In this document: positions 46,367-56,130 of the stretch, one piece after another | Layout: every line of letters starts with the position of its first letter | Position numbering within the stretch: the first letter of the stretch is position 1 | Assembly: GCA_020247545.1 (NCBI GenBank) | Contig: JADCIX010000036.1 | Span: 35,490 to 99,489 of the forward strand | Reading direction: 5' to 3' | DNA from: Rhodocyclaceae bacterium | Lineage (GTDB): Bacteria > Pseudomonadota > Gammaproteobacteria > Burkholderiales > Usitatibacteraceae | Length of the DNA: 64,000 nucleotides | The notes under the pieces: generated by a model | Database searches by the model: none | What the model saw: the letters and a program-made list of their open reading frames with translations, nothing else | Told to the model about the DNA's origin: nothing | Program-made: the position numbers and the translations under genes

Positions 46367-47929
46367 CTAATGTTTCATTCGAACCAGCCAATACCGCGGA
46401 TGCTCCATCGGCCACTGGCGAAAGCCGACGACACGCTTGTGATACGCGGTGATTTGGATGCCGTTCCAATACACAATTAGGGGAACGTCTTGCAGCATGC
46501 GGCGGTGTAATTCATCGAATATCGCTTGGCGTTTGACCTTATCTGTCTCACGCATGGATTCCGCAACCAGCGCTTGGACTTCGGGGTTGTCCCACACCTT
46601 TTGTGTTTGCGTGGCTTTTGGGCCGACGAGCATGTCGTATACGAGCGAAGGATCAAGTCGTGACGTGTAGGCAAATGCCATCATCTGATAGTTACCACGG
46701 GTGTACCGGTCCAACTGCGTTGCCCAGTCGAGCACCTCGACCTCCAAGCGGATGCCGGCGTAAGCAGCCAACCCCTGAGCAATCAATGCCGTGTCGTACA
46801 TTGTTCCGTAGCGCTTGTTAGCCAATATCTTTATCGGTCGGCCGTTGTATCCCGCTTCTTTCAAGAGGCGTTTTGCTTCTGCAATGTTGTTAACAAAGCC
46901 GGTCCGTTGCACGTCGGTATAGAACGGACTAATGCTGGGCATCGCTGAGTTGTTTAACTTGGCGAGGTCATTTGTAGTTCCGCTCACTAGTTCCTTGCCA
47001 TCAATGGCGAGTGCAATTGCCCGACGGATACGGACGTCCCTCATCAGTGGGTCACGCGTATTGAACAAGATGCCGGAAATACTCGTCGTTGTGGAGATAT
47101 CGACCTTAATGTTGGCCTTCGACTGAATATCCGCAAGTTCCGACTCATTAATGTCAGGGAGGATATCAACCGAGCCACCAAGCAACGCGGCCTTGGCGGA
47201 AGAGCTATCTGGCACAACCAAGAAGCGGATAGTTTCAACTTCAGCCTTCTTGCCACCGGCGTATCCACTTGCGGGCTCGCTGCGCGCTTGGTACTTGTCG
47301 AAGCGTTTCAACTCCAAGTACTGGCTACGTTTCCATTCGCCCAGTTTGTAAGGCCCAGTACCAACTGGCCCTTTCCAGGATCCATCTGCACCAACAGAAC
47401 TGCGATGAATGATTCCCGTGCCACCGCAATCGGGGCGCGAGAGCATGGTTAAGAAAAGCGGCGCTGGACGCTCAAGGCGAATCACTACTGTCTCAGCGTT
47501 TGGCGCTTCTACGGCAACTACCTTGGCTTGACCCCGGCCATCGACCTCTGACAGACAGCGCCATTTGGTTGCAGGATCAAAATAACGTTTCAATGCCCAA
47601 ACTACGTCTCCGGAAGTGAGTAGGGCACCGTTATGAAACTGAATTCCCTTGCGTAGTCTGAATGTGTACGTGACACCATCTTTCGCCACGTCGTAGGATG
47701 CGGCAAGCATCGGGGCAATGGAGGTATCTTCAGCGAGTGCGACCAACCCTTCGACCATATGCATCACGACCGCATCCGTGGTGCCGTCCCTGTTCACCCC
47801 TGGATCGGTTGAGCGGATGTCGGATAACAAGCGCGCACGAAGCTGAGTCGGCTCCGCAGATACTGCAAAACCAATGCAGCTCAACAGCAGGACGCACGCA
47901 GGAGTAGCAATGTATCTTGGGATTTGCAT
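46367..47929 (-). CDS. ABC transporter periplasmic solute-binding protein (SBP family 5)
   Basis: The product is 520 aa. A signal peptide (MQIPRYIATPACVLLLSCIG, then FAVSAEP) is followed by the family-5 fold: TDPGVNRDGTTDAVVMHMVE, GVTYTFRLRKGIQFHNGALL, GTGPYKLGEW and RRAIALAIDGKELV. These proteins deliver peptides, opines, polyamine conjugates or other small molecules. The ligand is probably related to the enzymes in the same operon. It is followed closely by dppB. Confidence 0.92.
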   Translation of the reverse strand: MQIPRYIATPACVLLLSCIGFAVSAEPTQLRARLLSDIRSTDPGVNRDGTTDAVVMHMVEGLVALAEDTSIAPMLAASYDVAKDGVTYTFRLRKGIQFHNGALLTSGDVVWALKRYFDPATKWRCLSEVDGRGQAKVVAVEAPNAETVVIRLERPAPLFLTMLSRPDCGGTGIIHRSSVGADGSWKGPVGTGPYKLGEWKRSQYLELKRFDKYQARSEPASGYAGGKKAEVETIRFLVVPDSSSAKAALLGGSVDILPDINESELADIQSKANIKVDISTTTSISGILFNTRDPLMRDVRIRRAIALAIDGKELVSGTTNDLAKLNNSAMPSISPFYTDVQRTGFVNNIAEAKRLLKEAGYNGRPIKILANKRYGTMYDTALIAQGLAAYAGIRLEVEVLDWATQLDRYTRGNYQMMAFAYTSRLDPSLVYDMLVGPKATQTQKVWDNPEVQALVAESMRETDKVKRQAIFDELHRRMLQDVPLIVYWNGIQITAYHKRVVGFRQWPMEHPRYWLVRMKH

Positions 47930-47953
47930 TGAATCAGCTAAGCGAGCATCCGA

Positions 47954-49093
47954 CTACGACAGGCTGGCAGGGGACGCCGGCTTGAAATCGGACTGTAGTT
48001 GGAAGCGATGGAATTGTTTGTTCAACGCTGGTAGCATCGCGACTTCCATTGTCCCGACTACCGGTTCCATTACGATCATGGCGACGGTTGCGCTAAGATT
48101 CGATGACAATGACGGACGGGGCGGACGACACACTCCCCATGGCGATTCGAAGTCATCGAATAGCGACCTCTTAACGTCATCCGGCGAGATGCGTCCAATA
48201 TGCGGTCGCAAAAAACCATCAACGCGGAGATCTCGGTAGAGACTATCCGGCGTACTCTTTATCCCAGTGTCGAGCAATTTTGCGAGTGCAACTGGGCTTT
48301 GCCAGTGATTTGCGTGTACCAGTAATCCATCGCGCGCATGAACTTGAAATGTCTCGTCTGGTGCGCACTCAAGATTGAGTACGATGCCCTCTGCATGGCT
48401 GACGATCATATTGTTTGATGCCGACTTGCCGGTGCAATAAACGGCTCGCAAAGCAAGGGCTAACCGATCTTGTTCGAGCGCATGCCGACGAATGAGCGCC
48501 AGCGGAATACCAAGGTCACGATAGTCACGATCACTCTCCAAATAGTTGCCAGTGATTGCAACGCCTGACGCATTCATCCCTGCACGCGCCAGGCCACCCG
48601 CTTCAGTAAAGGTGAGAATATCCGGACCGTCGTCGCGTCGAATGTGCAACACAATTGCTGTTTCCGCGCACTCAAATTTCCAGTCCCAGTTCTGTGCATG
48701 AATGAGACGCTTATCGCGCGTTGCGCTGGGGAGCACAACTAGTCCGGTGCAGCCGTCCGGCTCGCTGTCGACTGTTACCTTTTGTTTTTGGCGGGCAGCG
48801 AGTTGCAACACCTCTGTTCGCGCGTTGAGCAGCACAACATGCTCGAACGGAATTTGTGCGCCGGCCGCAATGCCGCGCATTTCCGCGACTAAGTCTGTAT
48901 TAAACGATTCAATCAGTGGCACGAGTTTTGCCACGATTTGGCTTAATTGGCCTGAGCTAAAACTAGTCGCGTTTAACTGTTCCGAATAATGGGTAGCGCC
49001 TTTGACAATTCGGTCATGCGCCTTCTGGCCGTACATAACGCCGCGGTCATATGGTGATCCTGAAATTTCGATCAACGGGCATCCGTAAGCCAT
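47954..49093 (-). CDS. C45-family acyltransferase/amidohydrolase (isopenicillin N acyltransferase-like)
   Basis: The product is 379 aa. Features of the AAT/C45 Ntn-hydrolase family: ISGSPYDRGVMYGQKAHDRI near the N-terminus, NARTEVL, and EPDGCTGLVV (about 112-121), where the Cys after Gly would become the N-terminal nucleophile after self-cleavage. Then come HAQNWDWK and GLARAGMNASGVAI. Members remove or exchange acyl groups on amines. There is no signal peptide. It lies between the ABC transporter and the Puu genes and may free an amine from an imported amide. Confidence 0.82.
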   Translation of the reverse strand: MAYGCPLIEISGSPYDRGVMYGQKAHDRIVKGATHYSEQLNATSFSSGQLSQIVAKLVPLIESFNTDLVAEMRGIAAGAQIPFEHVVLLNARTEVLQLAARQKQKVTVDSEPDGCTGLVVLPSATRDKRLIHAQNWDWKFECAETAIVLHIRRDDGPDILTFTEAGGLARAGMNASGVAITGNYLESDRDYRDLGIPLALIRRHALEQDRLALALRAVYCTGKSASNNMIVSHAEGIVLNLECAPDETFQVHARDGLLVHANHWQSPVALAKLLDTGIKSTPDSLYRDLRVDGFLRPHIGRISPDDVKRSLFDDFESPWGVCRPPRPSLSSNLSATVAMIVMEPVVGTMEVAMLPALNKQFHRFQLQSDFKPASPASLS

Positions 49094-49282
49094 GGTCTTC
49101 TCGGTTTCCTAGAAATGAAGGTAGTTATCGGATTACAACAGAATCAAGCTCTGACCTAGACCAGACTCAAACTTTGTCATTTGTGCTTAACGCGCAGTCA
49201 GTCAGAAGGCGCAGTTCGAATCGATTGGCATGTGAGTGCTCTTGTGTTGAAACGAAAGGATGAAAAGCTGGGCCTAAACGTA

Positions 49283-50614
49283 TCACGACCGATTAAGTCC
49301 CCAAATACGAAGTTTGTCGCGCGTACGAACCCAGGTCTTGGCAATACTCACGAGCGGGCCGCGCAGCAACCGCCCACCGGGAAAGTTCCTGTGCGGAAGG
49401 CGCGAGAACATCTGGAAGTTTTCGTAGTTACCGGTGACTGCTTCGGCGACTGCACGCCCCGCCACTGCGGTTGAGACCAGTCCTGAGCCTGAAAAGCCCA
49501 GGAGGTGAAAAACGTTGTCCGAGAGCGTACCGAGGTTAGGCGCGCGCGACAATGTCGCATCGAGTATTCCGCCCCAAGTGTAGTCAATACGAATATCGGA
49601 AAGCGCAGGGAAGGTCGCACGCATATTGCGTCGTAGTTCTTCTGTGTGCCCATCCGGGGAGGTATCGCCAAGGTAGCTGGCACCGCCGCCGAAAATGAGT
49701 CTGTTGTCGGCTGAAAGCCTGAAGTAATCTAGCGCCGCGCGATTGTCGGCTACTGCCACACGTGTCGGAAGCAGCTGGGAGGCAAGCTCCGCGCCAAGCG
49801 GTGCAGTCGCAATAATCCATGTCGCCACCGGCAGTATACGGCGCGAAAGTTGTTTGGCGGCTTCCCCGGCTAAATTGTCTATACCGACATTGCAGGCAAG
49901 GATAAGCGTCTTCGCCTTCACGACCGCACACGACGACTCGACCACAACACCCGACGCCTCATGCCATGCCACCAATGGCGAGTCTTCATGAATGACGCCG
50001 CCTTGTGCGACGACTCCCCTAGCCAATCCTAACGTGTATCGAAGCGGATCTAGATGTCCGCCATCCATATCCAAAATGCCACCGTAGTAGCGATTGCTCT
50101 GGATATGTTCACCCAACTCTTCGCGGCGGATAAAGCGTTGTGTACTCCCGTAGTGTTCACGCGCGTGCCCAACCCAAGCCTTGAGGGGAGCAGCGTGCTG
50201 GGGCGTTACCGCTGTTTCGAGATGTCCGCGCCGAAATTCGCATTCGATACCAAGCGCCTCCACTTGCCGCGCAACTTCATTTGCGCCCTCGATCAACAAC
50301 CGATAACACCTCTGCGCCTGTGGCATGCCTATAGTTGACTCCAGATAGGGCATGCCGCATGCGAACTCTGGTATCACCTGTCCGCCGTTGCGACCTGACG
50401 CACCCCAACCCACCCGGTTGGCTTCAAGCAGCACCACACTGACACCGCGCGAAGCCAGCGCATAGGCCGTCTGCAGTCCGGCTAATCCCGCACCCACGAT
50501 GCAAACGTCATAACTTGCATCGGCCTTGAGCGGTGCGTAGCGTTCGCGCACGCCTACCACTGACTCGTAGTAACTCGCGGGAAGTGCCCGATCCTCTAAG
50601 TAGGGTATGGTCAC
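49283..50614 (-). CDS. puuB: FAD-dependent oxidoreductase, gamma-glutamylputrescine oxidase type
   Basis: The product is 443 aa. The DAO-type dinucleotide motif is present, VCIVGAGLAGLQTAYALASR (about 37-56), with the family's GRNGGQV (about 73-79) and a C-terminal HLLGFSGSGLVSTAVAG FAD-contact stretch. PuuB/OrdL enzymes oxidise gamma-glutamyl amines to aldehydes. It overlaps the aldehyde dehydrogenase gene upstream by four bases. The symbol follows context; the exact amine is unknown. The 189-nt gap after it (49094-49282) shows no gene. Confidence 0.85.
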   Translation of the reverse strand: MTIPYLEDRALPASYYESVVGVRERYAPLKADASYDVCIVGAGLAGLQTAYALASRGVSVVLLEANRVGWGASGRNGGQVIPEFACGMPYLESTIGMPQAQRCYRLLIEGANEVARQVEALGIECEFRRGHLETAVTPQHAAPLKAWVGHAREHYGSTQRFIRREELGEHIQSNRYYGGILDMDGGHLDPLRYTLGLARGVVAQGGVIHEDSPLVAWHEASGVVVESSCAVVKAKTLILACNVGIDNLAGEAAKQLSRRILPVATWIIATAPLGAELASQLLPTRVAVADNRAALDYFRLSADNRLIFGGGASYLGDTSPDGHTEELRRNMRATFPALSDIRIDYTWGGILDATLSRAPNLGTLSDNVFHLLGFSGSGLVSTAVAGRAVAEAVTGNYENFQMFSRLPHRNFPGGRLLRGPLVSIAKTWVRTRDKLRIWGLNRS

Positions 50615-52101
50615 GCGCCGTCACCTATCCGAATCCAAGTCGTCTTAAGTTCGGTGTACTTCTCCAAAGCGTGCAACGACTTGTCGCGGCCGTTGCCAGA
50701 TTGTTTATAGCCACCAAACGGAACTGTAATGTCGTCCTCATCATAGGAATTCACATGCACGGTACCCGCGCGAATACGCCGAGATACCGTAATGGCTCGA
50801 TCAATGTTCTTGGTCCAAACCGACGCCGCCAAGCCATAGTCCGTGTCGTTCGCTATTGCCACTGCCTCGTCGAGCGATGCTGCCTCCATGATGGACAACA
50901 CCGGGCCAAATATCTCCTCTCGCGCGATACACATCTGCGATGAAACACCTGAAAAAATAGTTGGGTTGACATAGTAGCCGCCCGTCTCTTGCATGACCTG
51001 ATCGCCACCCACCACGAGACTTGCCCCTTCCTCCTGACCTTGTGCTATGAGTCCCATAACACGCGATAACTGCACCTGATCAACGATGGCACCCATAATG
51101 CTTTGGGGATCAAGTGGATCTTTAGGTGCAAACGACGGTGCGAGTGTCTTTAGGCAGGCGATCACCTCGTCCTTTATTGAGGCGTCAACAATCAGTCTCG
51201 AAGGCGCGTTGCAGCTTTCGCCTTGATTGAAGAAGATGGAATTTGCGCAGGCCTTTGTTGCCGCTTCAATATCCGCATCCTTGAGTATCAGAAACGGCGA
51301 TTTACCACCAAGCTCGGTCCATGCGCGCTTTAAATTCGATTTGCCTGCGTTCTCGGCGATACGCTTACCGATAGCAGTGGAGCCCGTAAAACCGATGCAG
51401 TCCACGTCCAAGTGCAGCGAGAGCGGCTCACCGGCTTCCGCCCCATAACCTGGTACAACATTCAGAACGCCATCGGGCAATCCAGCCATCTGCGCAAGCT
51501 CTGCTAGTCGCATTGCTGTCAAAGGTGATTTTTCCGAGGGCTTTAAGATCACGCTGTTGCCTGCGGCGAGCGCGGGACCAATCTTCCAAGCTGCCATCAA
51601 CATTGGATAGTTCCACGGCACAATCGCGGACACGACGCCAATGGGCTCGCGTGTCATCAACGCCAATGCATCCTTTGATGTCGGCGCGATTTGATCATAA
51701 ACTTTGTCAATTGCCTCTCCGTACCAGCGGATGCAGTTTGCTGCGGCTGGCACGTCCACCGCGAGGCTATAGCGAATTGGCTTACCCATATCCAGCGTTT
51801 CCATCAGCGCCAATTCGTCGCGATGCGTTTCTATGAGATCGGCGAATCGCACCATCACTTGTTTGCGCGCTTTAGGACTCTGGCCGGACCAACGCCCATC
51901 ATTAACGGCACGACGTGCGGCTGCGACGGCGAGGTCAACATCTTGCCCACCACAGCGGGCCACGTCGGTCAACACTCGGCCATCAATTGGTGACACGCTC
52001 GAAAACGTCCGTCCATCTGCAGCCCAAACGCGAGCTCCATCCATGAACGCGCGGCCGTCCAGGTCCAATGCTACTGCGCGTTGATGCCAATTGATGGTCA
52101 T
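50611..52101 (-). CDS. puuC: Aldehyde dehydrogenase, gamma-glutamyl-aminobutyraldehyde type
   Basis: The product is 496 aa. The ALDH active site is clear: ELGGKSPFLI with Glu and, 30-35 residues on, FNQGESCNAPSRL with the catalytic Cys. The NAD-binding motif GFTGSTAIGKRIAE is also present. PuuC oxidises the gamma-glutamylated aminoaldehyde to the acid. It is coupled to the oxidase gene downstream by a 4-nt overlap. Confidence 0.88.
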   Translation of the reverse strand: MTINWHQRAVALDLDGRAFMDGARVWAADGRTFSSVSPIDGRVLTDVARCGGQDVDLAVAAARRAVNDGRWSGQSPKARKQVMVRFADLIETHRDELALMETLDMGKPIRYSLAVDVPAAANCIRWYGEAIDKVYDQIAPTSKDALALMTREPIGVVSAIVPWNYPMLMAAWKIGPALAAGNSVILKPSEKSPLTAMRLAELAQMAGLPDGVLNVVPGYGAEAGEPLSLHLDVDCIGFTGSTAIGKRIAENAGKSNLKRAWTELGGKSPFLILKDADIEAATKACANSIFFNQGESCNAPSRLIVDASIKDEVIACLKTLAPSFAPKDPLDPQSIMGAIVDQVQLSRVMGLIAQGQEEGASLVVGGDQVMQETGGYYVNPTIFSGVSSQMCIAREEIFGPVLSIMEAASLDEAVAIANDTDYGLAASVWTKNIDRAITVSRRIRAGTVHVNSYDEDDITVPFGGYKQSGNGRDKSLHALEKYTELKTTWIRIGDGA

Positions 52102-52163
52102 GCGATCTCGCCCTCTGACGCTCGCGCGATTTGTCTTGGCTGTACGTTCGCCATATGCATACT

Positions 52164-53561
52164 CTATGCCACCAGGCCCATTTGGCGGACGTCTACCAAG
52201 GTCCTGTCCAACGCGCCACGGATGAGCTGAATCATTCGATCAATCTCCTCGCGTGTAATCACCAAAGGAGGCGCAATGATCATGCGATGCCCTACCGCCC
52301 GCATCACCACACCACCTTGAAAACAATGCCCGCGGCAGCGCATACCAACCGCATCGTCCGATAAAAACAAAGTATTTTTTTCCTTGTTCTTCACCAGAAT
52401 CAAACCCGCAACCATTCCACAGGTTTCTGTCACTCCAACAAGCGGGTGGTCCGCTAGCTCGGTAAATTTTGCCTTTAGGTATGGAGCCGTTTCCTCGGCC
52501 ACACGCTCAATGACTCTCTCACGCTGCAAGATGCGGATGTTTTCCACCGCGACCGCGCAGGCAACCGGATGTCCGGAATAGGTGAAGCCATGATTAAAGT
52601 CGCCGCCTTTGCCTATCAAGACATCCGCCACTCTGTCACCCACAGCCACTCCACCGAGCGGGACATAGCCTGAGGTAACGCCTTTCGCAAATGTCATCAG
52701 GTCGGGCTTTATCCCAAAGTACTCACAACCAAACCAACGTCCAAGACGACCGAACCCGCAGATCACTTCGTCGGAGACTAGCAGCACATCATACTTGCGG
52801 CAGATCCGTTCGATCTCAGTCCAATAGCCTGGTGGCGGAATTATCACTCCGCCGGCGCCTTGCACAGGCTCGCCGATAAATGCACCAACGTTTTCAGGTC
52901 CTAACGATAAGATTGCTTCTTCGAGCCACCCGGCTGACCTCATGCCGAAGGCTTCGGGCGTCATCCCCTGACCGAACTCGAAATAGTAGGGCTGCTCGAT
53001 GTGATGTATGCCCGCGATGGGGAGATCACCTTGGGCGTGCATCTCTACCATTCCGCTTAGGGACGCTCCACAAACGGTGCTGCCGTGATACGCATTGCGT
53101 CTCGCAATGATGGTCTTCTTGTTTGGTTGCCCCAACACATCCCAGTAGCGTCTAACCATCCGAAAAATGGTGTCGTTTCCTTCTGAGCCGGAGTTGGTAA
53201 AGAAGAAGTGGTTGAACTGCGGCGGCGTGACTTCAGTCAATAGTGTGGCCAGTTCGATTGCGGGAACAACGGCTGTGTTGAAGAAGCTGTTGTAGAAAGG
53301 CAGTCTGCGCATCTGCGCTACAGCGGCCTGCACGAGCTCCTCGCGCCCATAACCCAAGTTCACACACCAAAGGCCCGACATGCCGTCGAGGATTTTGTTG
53401 CCCTCGGAATCCCATATGTAGACGCCATCGCCGTGCGTCACGATACGCGAGCCCGTATTTGCGAGGTCAAGCGTATCGGTGAACGGATGCATGTAATGCG
53501 CACTGTCCATCGCACGGAGTGTCTTGGTATCAAAAGTCTCGTTCATGATCGGCTTATCCAT
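52164..53561 (-). CDS. spuC: Class III aminotransferase, putrescine/beta-alanine:pyruvate type
   Basis: The product is 465 aa. PLP-fold type I features: GSEGNDTIFRMVRRYW, GEPVQGAGGVIIPP, LVSDEVICGFGRLG and the PLP lysine in MTFAKGVTSGYVPLGG. It resembles SpuC. The ATG at 53561 has AAGGG seven bases upstream; a GTG at 53567 is an alternative. It could deaminate the diamine directly, giving a second route besides glutamylation. Confidence 0.85.
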   Translation of the reverse strand: MDKPIMNETFDTKTLRAMDSAHYMHPFTDTLDLANTGSRIVTHGDGVYIWDSEGNKILDGMSGLWCVNLGYGREELVQAAVAQMRRLPFYNSFFNTAVVPAIELATLLTEVTPPQFNHFFFTNSGSEGNDTIFRMVRRYWDVLGQPNKKTIIARRNAYHGSTVCGASLSGMVEMHAQGDLPIAGIHHIEQPYYFEFGQGMTPEAFGMRSAGWLEEAILSLGPENVGAFIGEPVQGAGGVIIPPPGYWTEIERICRKYDVLLVSDEVICGFGRLGRWFGCEYFGIKPDLMTFAKGVTSGYVPLGGVAVGDRVADVLIGKGGDFNHGFTYSGHPVACAVAVENIRILQRERVIERVAEETAPYLKAKFTELADHPLVGVTETCGMVAGLILVKNKEKNTLFLSDDAVGMRCRGHCFQGGVVMRAVGHRMIIAPPLVITREEIDRMIQLIRGALDRTLVDVRQMGLVA

Positions 53562-53572
53562 GCTCACACCCT

Positions 53573-54955
53573 TTAAACGTGGAGCAACAAGTGCTCACGC
53601 TCCCAAGGGCTTATCACCCGCATGAACTCGGTGTATTCCAGCTCCTTCACCGACGTATACAGGGTGACGAACTGTTCGCCGAGTAGCTCCCGGAGAGGAG
53701 TAGCTTCGCGCAACAGATCAATCGCCTCGTTCAGACTTCTTGGCAATTCGTAGTCATGCGCATAGCCGTTACCCTTTAACTCGTCAGACGGCACCAAGCC
53801 ATTGACCATGCCCAAATAGCAGCACGCGAGGCTCGTGGCCAGTGCGATGTAGGGATTTGCATCGGCACCAACAACCCGATTCTCTAAGCGTCGCGCTGCT
53901 GCACTTGAGTGAGGTACGCGGATACCAACAGTTCGATTGTCGCGCCCCCACTGGACATTAATTGGTGCGGCAGTGTCGGGCACCAGTCTGCGGTACGAGT
54001 TTACGTAAGGCGCAAATAGCGCCATCGACGCTGGGAGATACGTCTGTAGGCCGGCAATGGCGGACTTAAACAGTGCGCTATCGCCACCATCCTCATCCGC
54101 GAAGACGTTACGACCCGTCGCTGTATCGATGACACTCTGATGGATATGCATCGCCGAGCCAGGCTGTCCGGCGATCGGCTTCGCCATGAACGTCGCATAC
54201 ATGTTGTGGCGCATTGCCGCTTCTCGAACAGTACGCTTAAACAAAAATACGCTATCGGCCAATTCCAAAGGATTGCCATGCAGGAAGTTAATCTCCATCT
54301 GACCCGTGCCGATTTCGTGGATCAATGTGTCGATTTCAAGCTCCTGCACTTCGCAGTAATCGTAGATGTCCTCAAACAGTGGATCAAATTCGTTGACGGC
54401 ATTAATGCTGTAGGCCTGTCTGCCGGATTCCGCTCTTCCACTACGACCGATCGGCGGTCCCAGCGGTAGGTCTGGGTCAGTGTTTCGCGCAACCAAATAA
54501 AACTCAAGCTCGGGTGCTACTACTGGTCGCCAGCCCTTGTCCTCATAGAGTTTCAGTACGGTGCGTAATACTGAGCGGGGTGCGTAGTTGACGAGTTTGT
54601 CACCAAAGGTAAAGCAATCGTGAATCACCTCTGCAGTCGGGTCTGTCGCCCATGGCACTATTCGCACCGTGGTCGGATCCGGCTTCAACACCATGTCACC
54701 ATCGCTGGCAAGAATGATCGCGTTGAAGGCGTCATCGTTGGGTACTTCTCCGGTGACCGTCATGCCGAGAACCACTTCTGGCAAACGCATTCCGCGCTCT
54801 TCCCGGAACTTCGCGCGCGGCAAAATTTTTCCGCGTGGCGTGCCCGTGATGTCGGGGACCAAACACTCAATTTCGGTGACACTTCGCTCATTCAACCATG
54901 CATCAAGCTCGTTGAACCCCATGTTTTCCCGCTCAATACGTCCACTGTCATTCAT
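53573..54955 (-). CDS. puuA: Glutamine synthetase-like gamma-glutamylpolyamine synthetase
   Basis: The product is 460 aa. Glutamine synthetase fold with the PuuA/SpuI-type opening ECLVPDITGTPRGKILPRAK instead of true GlnA sequence. ATP and metal residues sit in APELEFYLV, GQMEINFLHGNPLELAD and GSAMHIHQS, with the late RRLENRVVGADANPYIA. It joins glutamate to the amine with ATP. The frame is open upstream to 55156, but the ATG at 54955 gives the family N-terminus and avoids overlap with puuD. Confidence 0.9.
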   Translation of the reverse strand: MNDSGRIERENMGFNELDAWLNERSVTEIECLVPDITGTPRGKILPRAKFREERGMRLPEVVLGMTVTGEVPNDDAFNAIILASDGDMVLKPDPTTVRIVPWATDPTAEVIHDCFTFGDKLVNYAPRSVLRTVLKLYEDKGWRPVVAPELEFYLVARNTDPDLPLGPPIGRSGRAESGRQAYSINAVNEFDPLFEDIYDYCEVQELEIDTLIHEIGTGQMEINFLHGNPLELADSVFLFKRTVREAAMRHNMYATFMAKPIAGQPGSAMHIHQSVIDTATGRNVFADEDGGDSALFKSAIAGLQTYLPASMALFAPYVNSYRRLVPDTAAPINVQWGRDNRTVGIRVPHSSAAARRLENRVVGADANPYIALATSLACCYLGMVNGLVPSDELKGNGYAHDYELPRSLNEAIDLLREATPLRELLGEQFVTLYTSVKELEYTEFMRVISPWEREHLLLHV

Positions 54956-55004
54956 GATGCAGCCTTTGCCAAACTGGTGTGATTTTGGTTTGAGACGACG
55001 TTTT

Positions 55005-55769
55005 CTAGGAGACTCTCGACTGCCGATACTGTCGGCAAGCGTCGCCAAACGCCGAAAACAACAATCTTGACTCCTGGTTCTCAGACGCACGCCACTCCGG
55101 GTGCCATTGCACGGCCAACGCAAAGCGGTCTTTGCCACGAACGCGAATCGCTTCAATCAATCCGTCGGGAGCTGTCGCTTCCACATCTAGCTGCTCCCCT
55201 AGCTGGTCAATTCCTTGTCCATGCACCGAATTGACTGTGATTTGCTCCACGCCCAGAAAAATGGATTGCAGTTTCCCCCCAGGGGCGAGCTGGACTACGT
55301 GCGCAGGCCCATATTGGATTTCCGCAGGCTGACCTTCGGCTCCGCGGTGGTCTTGCATTTCCGAAAGGCCGTGCACCGCTTGATGCAACGAGCCTCCCAT
55401 GGCCACGTTGAGCTCCTGAAATCCACGGCAGATGCCGAATACGGGCACCCCACGTCGAATCGCTTCCTGAACCAAAGTAAGATTGGTTTCGTCACGCTCG
55501 ACGTCTTGTGGCAGCGTGTCGTCGAGAAGTGACTTGCCATACCGCGCGGGTTCAATGTTGGACACCGACCCCGTTAGCAAGAGGCCATCGACCATATTCA
55601 ACATGCGCGCAACGTCGAGCGAGGCGCCTAAGGCGGGGATCAGAACAGGTGCACAGCCCGCAATGTCGGTCAGCGCACGGATGTACTTTCCACCGACAAC
55701 ATGAAAGTCATGTTCGCCGATGAACTTGGTACAGCAAGGCACACCAACAATTGGGGAAACGGAATTCAT
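55005..55769 (-). CDS. puuD: Gamma-glutamyl-GABA hydrolase (class I glutamine amidotransferase)
   Basis: The product is 254 aa. The catalytic triad motifs are visible: VFGICRGFQELN (Cys) and AVQWHPEW (His and Glu). The N-terminal IVGVPCCTKF and LLLTGSVSNIEPARYG segments match PuuD. It releases GABA from gamma-glutamyl-GABA. It is the first gene of the - strand operon, with the promoter in the gap to its right. Confidence 0.9.
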   Translation of the reverse strand: MNSVSPIVGVPCCTKFIGEHDFHVVGGKYIRALTDIAGCAPVLIPALGASLDVARMLNMVDGLLLTGSVSNIEPARYGKSLLDDTLPQDVERDETNLTLVQEAIRRGVPVFGICRGFQELNVAMGGSLHQAVHGLSEMQDHRGAEGQPAEIQYGPAHVVQLAPGGKLQSIFLGVEQITVNSVHGQGIDQLGEQLDVEATAPDGLIEAIRVRGKDRFALAVQWHPEWRASENQESRLLFSAFGDACRQYRQSRVS

Positions 55770-55870
55770 GACCGCCTGCGGATAGTCGATTCAGGTCTTT
55801 GATCACGGCATGGGCACGCCCCGCATCAGCACGAACTTTTTTCGCAGCGCATCTGATCAAATTGTGTTGG

Positions 55871-55897
55871 ATTGTAGTTTACACTAAGAAAATACAA
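55871..55897 (-). promoter_or_regulatory. Shared operator-like motif, copy B (facing puuD)
   Basis: On the - strand it reads TTGTAT, 15 bases, TACAAT, the same spacing as copies A and C. ATTGTA and TACAAT flank it as inverted half-sites. Confidence 0.5.
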
Positions 55898-56016
55898 TTT
55901 TCAGCATCCACCCGGGAGCCGCTAAGGTTTTCAAGCGGGACGACACGCAAACAACTGTCACACGAAAATGCATGGCAAGCGGCCACTGGATAGACGAAAA
56001 GCAGATTCAGCGCATA

Positions 56017-56043
56017 TTGCATTTACAAAATATATAGTACAAT
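56017..56043 (+). promoter_or_regulatory. Shared operator-like motif, copy C (facing the hydrolase)
   Basis: TTGCAT, 15 bases, TACAAT, then TTTGCGA. It is nearly identical in layout to copy A, 19 kb away, and lies about 90 nt before the hydrolase start. Confidence 0.5.
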
Positions 56044-56130
56044 TTTGCGATCGCTTATGGATCAGCCATCGTTTTCGCTGGGCCCTGCCTCGATAAATCT
56101 CGCTTCCTCCATCTCTGCACAGGAGCCTCC

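Larger units (their letters stand above)
55770..56130. other. Divergent control region between puuD and the S9 hydrolase
   Basis: 361 nt, AT-rich in the middle and right, with no gene. It holds two copies of the TTGYAT-N15-TACAAT motif in opposite orientation (55871-55897 facing puuD, 56017-56043 facing the hydrolase). Confidence 0.65.

Noticed and set aside
54956..55156. Upstream extension of the puuA frame
   Set aside because: It overlaps the end of puuD and has no glutamine synthetase character.
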